From assembly GCA_964657445.1 (NCBI GenBank), contig CAZZVB010000091.1, positions 1 through 16,595 on the forward strand: 16,595 nt of DNA, read 5' to 3'. The DNA comes from LMUY01 sp964657445 (lineage in GTDB: Bacteria; Pseudomonadota; Alphaproteobacteria; Acetobacterales; Acetobacteraceae). Under the pieces are notes generated by a model that made no database searches, was not told the origin of the DNA, and saw only the letters and a list, made by a program, of their open reading frames with translations. Positions within the stretch are counted from its first letter, which is position 1. Each line of letters opens with the position of its first letter. Below, piece by piece: positions 14,757 through 16,595 of the stretch. The position numbers were made by a program, and so were the translations under genes.

Positions 14757-16595
14757 TTTCGCCCTCCGGCGGCAGGTTCAGCAGGCGGGCGGCGATCGAA
14801 TACAGCCCCTGGAGCGGAATGCCGATCCAGGTGGGCCGGTTTGCCGCCTCGTAGCGGATCTCGTAGGCGGCCTTCTCCAGCAGGAAGAGGTCGAGCATGG
14901 CCGCCTCGCCCTTCGGATTGACCCACTTCTCCGGCGCGGTGGCGAGGACGTCCCGATACGCCCTCAGGAACGCGTCTTCTGCGCCGATGCGGAAGCTTTG
15001 CAGGATTTCCGCGCGGCGGCCGGCCGCGGCGGGCGTCATCGCCACCCGGCCCGGCAGCGCCGCGGCGGCGGCGTATTCGAACGACCGCAACAGGCCCGCG
15101 ACGTCGCGGATGGGCGACGATTTGGCGCGCCGCTGTTCCATCGTGCGCGCGGGCTCGCCTTCGAAGTCGATCAGGTAGGCGTCCGATTGCACGACCAGGA
15201 CCTGGCCCAGATGGAAGTCGCCATGTACACGGGTGCGCAACGATCCCTGACCGGCGGCGGCCAGCTTGCGCGCAGCCTCCCGCAGGCCATCCGCGTGGCT
15301 CATGATCGCCTTGGCACGAGCCTCGACCTGTGGGTTCGGCCAGGCGGTGAACCGCTCCAGCATGCCGATCGCGGTGTCGATCTGCTCAATCGCGCCGGCG
15401 GCCCATTCCTCGAGGATAGCGCTGTCGGCCGGCTCCGGTTTGAACGCCGGGTCATCGGTTGGGCTGGAGAATACCGCATGCAGTTCGCCAAGCCGCTGGC
15501 CGACCGCGGCCGCAAACACGTTGTAGGAGGCGAATGCGTCGTCGCCCTCTTCGGAGTCGGTCGTGGACAACTCGTCCACCGTCCGCTCCAGGAACTCCAG
15601 CGTCCAGCCCCAGCCATCGCCCTGGTTGCGGACGAAGCCTTGCACCAGGCCGATTGTGTTGGGCGTGCCGTCCATGTCCACGCGCACGATCTCTCCGAAC
15701 AGCGGCGCGGTGTTGCCGAAGCCCCGCTCGGTCAGGAAGCGGGTGATCTCGCCTTCCGGATGAACGCCGGGGCTGACCCGGCGGACTACCTTCATCACCA
15801 GCGTGTCGCCGACGATGAGGGAGGAATTCGATTGTTCCGCCGAAAGACGGCGGATTTCCGCGTCATCCGCGAGGTCCAGCGACGCCATCAGCGACGTCGG
15901 CCGGAATTCGAGTGTGCCGCCGTCGAAGGTGATCTTATCGCTGGTGCGAAGGTTGCGCAGCACCGCCCGCGTAAAGGTGTCGATTGCGAATGCGTCGGTC
16001 AGATAGCCCACCCTCGGCCCAAGGCGGACGCGCGCCATGGCAAGCTGAGCGGGCAGGTTGCCGATCGCCTCGTCTTCCCACACGACGCCCATCGGCAGCG
16101 CGTAACGCTCCGTGCGGTCGCCGAGCTGGGCCTCCACCTCGGTGATGTAAATCGGCTCGGGCACCGGATTGATCAGCGCGAAATACGCCAGCTTCACGCC
16201 CGTGAGCTTCTCCGTCTTGGAGGCGAACCAACGGCGCTTCGGCAAGTAGTTCGGAAGCGCCTCATTCTCCAGCACGGAGCGGCCATAGCCGGGGCGCACT
16301 TCCTCGACCGACGTACGAAGCACGATGGTGGAGAATTCCGGCAGCGCTTCCGGCTGCGGGCTATGCCAGTTCGGCATCTGGGCATCCGACGCGAGCAGGA
16401 ACCAATAGAACGCGAACGGAGGTAACGTGAGCAGATAGGAGAGTTGCCCCACAGGCGGGAAGACCGACCCGCCGACAATGTCCACCGGCACCCGGCCGGC
16501 GAACGCCGATAGATCCAGCTCCACCGCCTGGGCCGAGCGAGACAGGTTGGAGACGCAGAGCAGCGTCTCCTCGATGCCGTCCTCTCCGGTAAATT
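14749..16595 (-). CDS. treS: Trehalose synthase-maltokinase fusion, C-terminal part (5'-partial)
   Basis: The frame is open to the window edge and gives 614 residues of a larger protein. The first about 68 residues (FTGEDGIEETLLCVSNLSRS, then VELDLSAFAGRVPVDIVGG, ending LPPFAFYWFLL) match the C-terminal beta-sandwich of GH13 TreS, which interconverts trehalose and maltose; its catalytic barrel is outside the window. A linker leads to a maltokinase (Mak/Pep2), which phosphorylates maltose to maltose-1-phosphate with ATP. The cap-domain motif YLPKRRWFASK lies near residue 116. The kinase motifs HGDFHLGQ (15225-15202) and DFEGEP (15168-15151) carry the expected catalytic and metal-binding aspartates. 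A GTG at 16524 is inside the TreS domain and is not a start. Such fusions are known in many proteobacteria, often beside glgE and glgB. The complete protein should be near 1,100 residues. The stop lies 8 bases into glgB. Confidence 0.95.
   Translation of the reverse strand, partial: FTGEDGIEETLLCVSNLSRSAQAVELDLSAFAGRVPVDIVGGSVFPPVGQLSYLLTLPPFAFYWFLLASDAQMPNWHSPQPEALPEFSTIVLRTSVEEVRPGYGRSVLENEALPNYLPKRRWFASKTEKLTGVKLAYFALINPVPEPIYITEVEAQLGDRTERYALPMGVVWEDEAIGNLPAQLAMARVRLGPRVGYLTDAFAIDTFTRAVLRNLRTSDKITFDGGTLEFRPTSLMASLDLADDAEIRRLSAEQSNSSLIVGDTLVMKVVRRVSPGVHPEGEITRFLTERGFGNTAPLFGEIVRVDMDGTPNTIGLVQGFVRNQGDGWGWTLEFLERTVDELSTTDSEEGDDAFASYNVFAAAVGQRLGELHAVFSSPTDDPAFKPEPADSAILEEWAAGAIEQIDTAIGMLERFTAWPNPQVEARAKAIMSHADGLREAARKLAAAGQGSLRTRVHGDFHLGQVLVVQSDAYLIDFEGEPARTMEQRRAKSSPIRDVAGLLRSFEYAAAAALPGRVAMTPAAAGRRAEILQSFRIGAEDAFLRAYRDVLATAPEKWVNPKGEAAMLDLFLLEKAAYEIRYEAANRPTWIGIPLQGLYSIAARLLNLPPEGENA
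14763..14767 (-). promoter_or_regulatory. Ribosome binding site of glgB inside treS-mak
   Basis: GGAGG on the minus strand lies six bases before the glgB ATG (14756), within the last codons of treS-mak. It supports the 8-base gene overlap. Confidence 0.7.

Noticed and set aside
14623..16425. 600-codon plus-strand open frame opposite treS-mak and glgB
   Set aside because: Antisense shadow: no family motifs, and it runs across the junction of two well-supported genes.
1..16595. CRISPR array, tRNA/rRNA genes, insertion sequence or prophage genes
   Set aside because: No regularly spaced direct repeats, no transposase or integrase motifs and no structural RNA sequence were seen on either strand by eye.

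Overview
The window is GC-rich, densely packed bacterial DNA with ATGA/GTGA gene overlaps, GGAGG-type ribosome binding sites and almost no spacer. The gene content fits a free-living proteobacterium, more likely alpha than beta; this placement is an inference from style and gene content, and no rRNA, tRNA or lineage marker is present. There is no gene-free stretch above 300 bases. The only true spacers are 3350-3434 (85 bases), 4491-4563 (73 bases) and 12535-12560 (26 bases).

Left part, plus strand (1-3349): the 3' end of an ABC importer operon of the peptide/nickel (PepT) type. It holds a family 5 solute-binding protein cut by the window edge, a DppB-type permease and a DppC-type permease, joined by ATGA overlaps. 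The DppC-type gene carries a palindromic repeat, read in frame, in its N-terminal tail. No ATPase gene follows. A short spacer with a possible promoter leads to a single-gene unit, a complete zinc-dependent, probably NAD-linked alcohol dehydrogenase (3435-4490).

Centre: the dehydrogenase converges on the minus-strand operon across an 81-base inverted repeat (4487-4567). Both stop codons lie in the mirrored ends of this repeat, which probably acts as a two-way terminator or is a dispersed repeat.

Right part, minus strand (16595 down to 4564): a tightly coupled trehalose/alpha-glucan operon, in transcription order treS-mak fusion (5' end outside the window), glgB, treZ, malQ, treY, otsA. OtsA makes trehalose-6-phosphate. 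TreS interconverts trehalose and maltose, and the fused maltokinase makes maltose-1-phosphate, the donor for GlgE. GlgB branches the resulting alpha-1,4-glucan. TreY and TreZ turn glucan ends back into trehalose, with MalQ recycling short malto-oligosaccharides. The operon therefore covers both directions of a trehalose-glucan cycle. GlgE and OtsB, which would complete it, are not in the window; glgE is expected just upstream of treS-mak.

All families are known and I see no clearly new system. The items most worth a second look are the symmetrical repeat containing both stop codons, the repeat translated inside the permease, the missing ATPases, and three trehalose routes in one operon without a T6P phosphatase.
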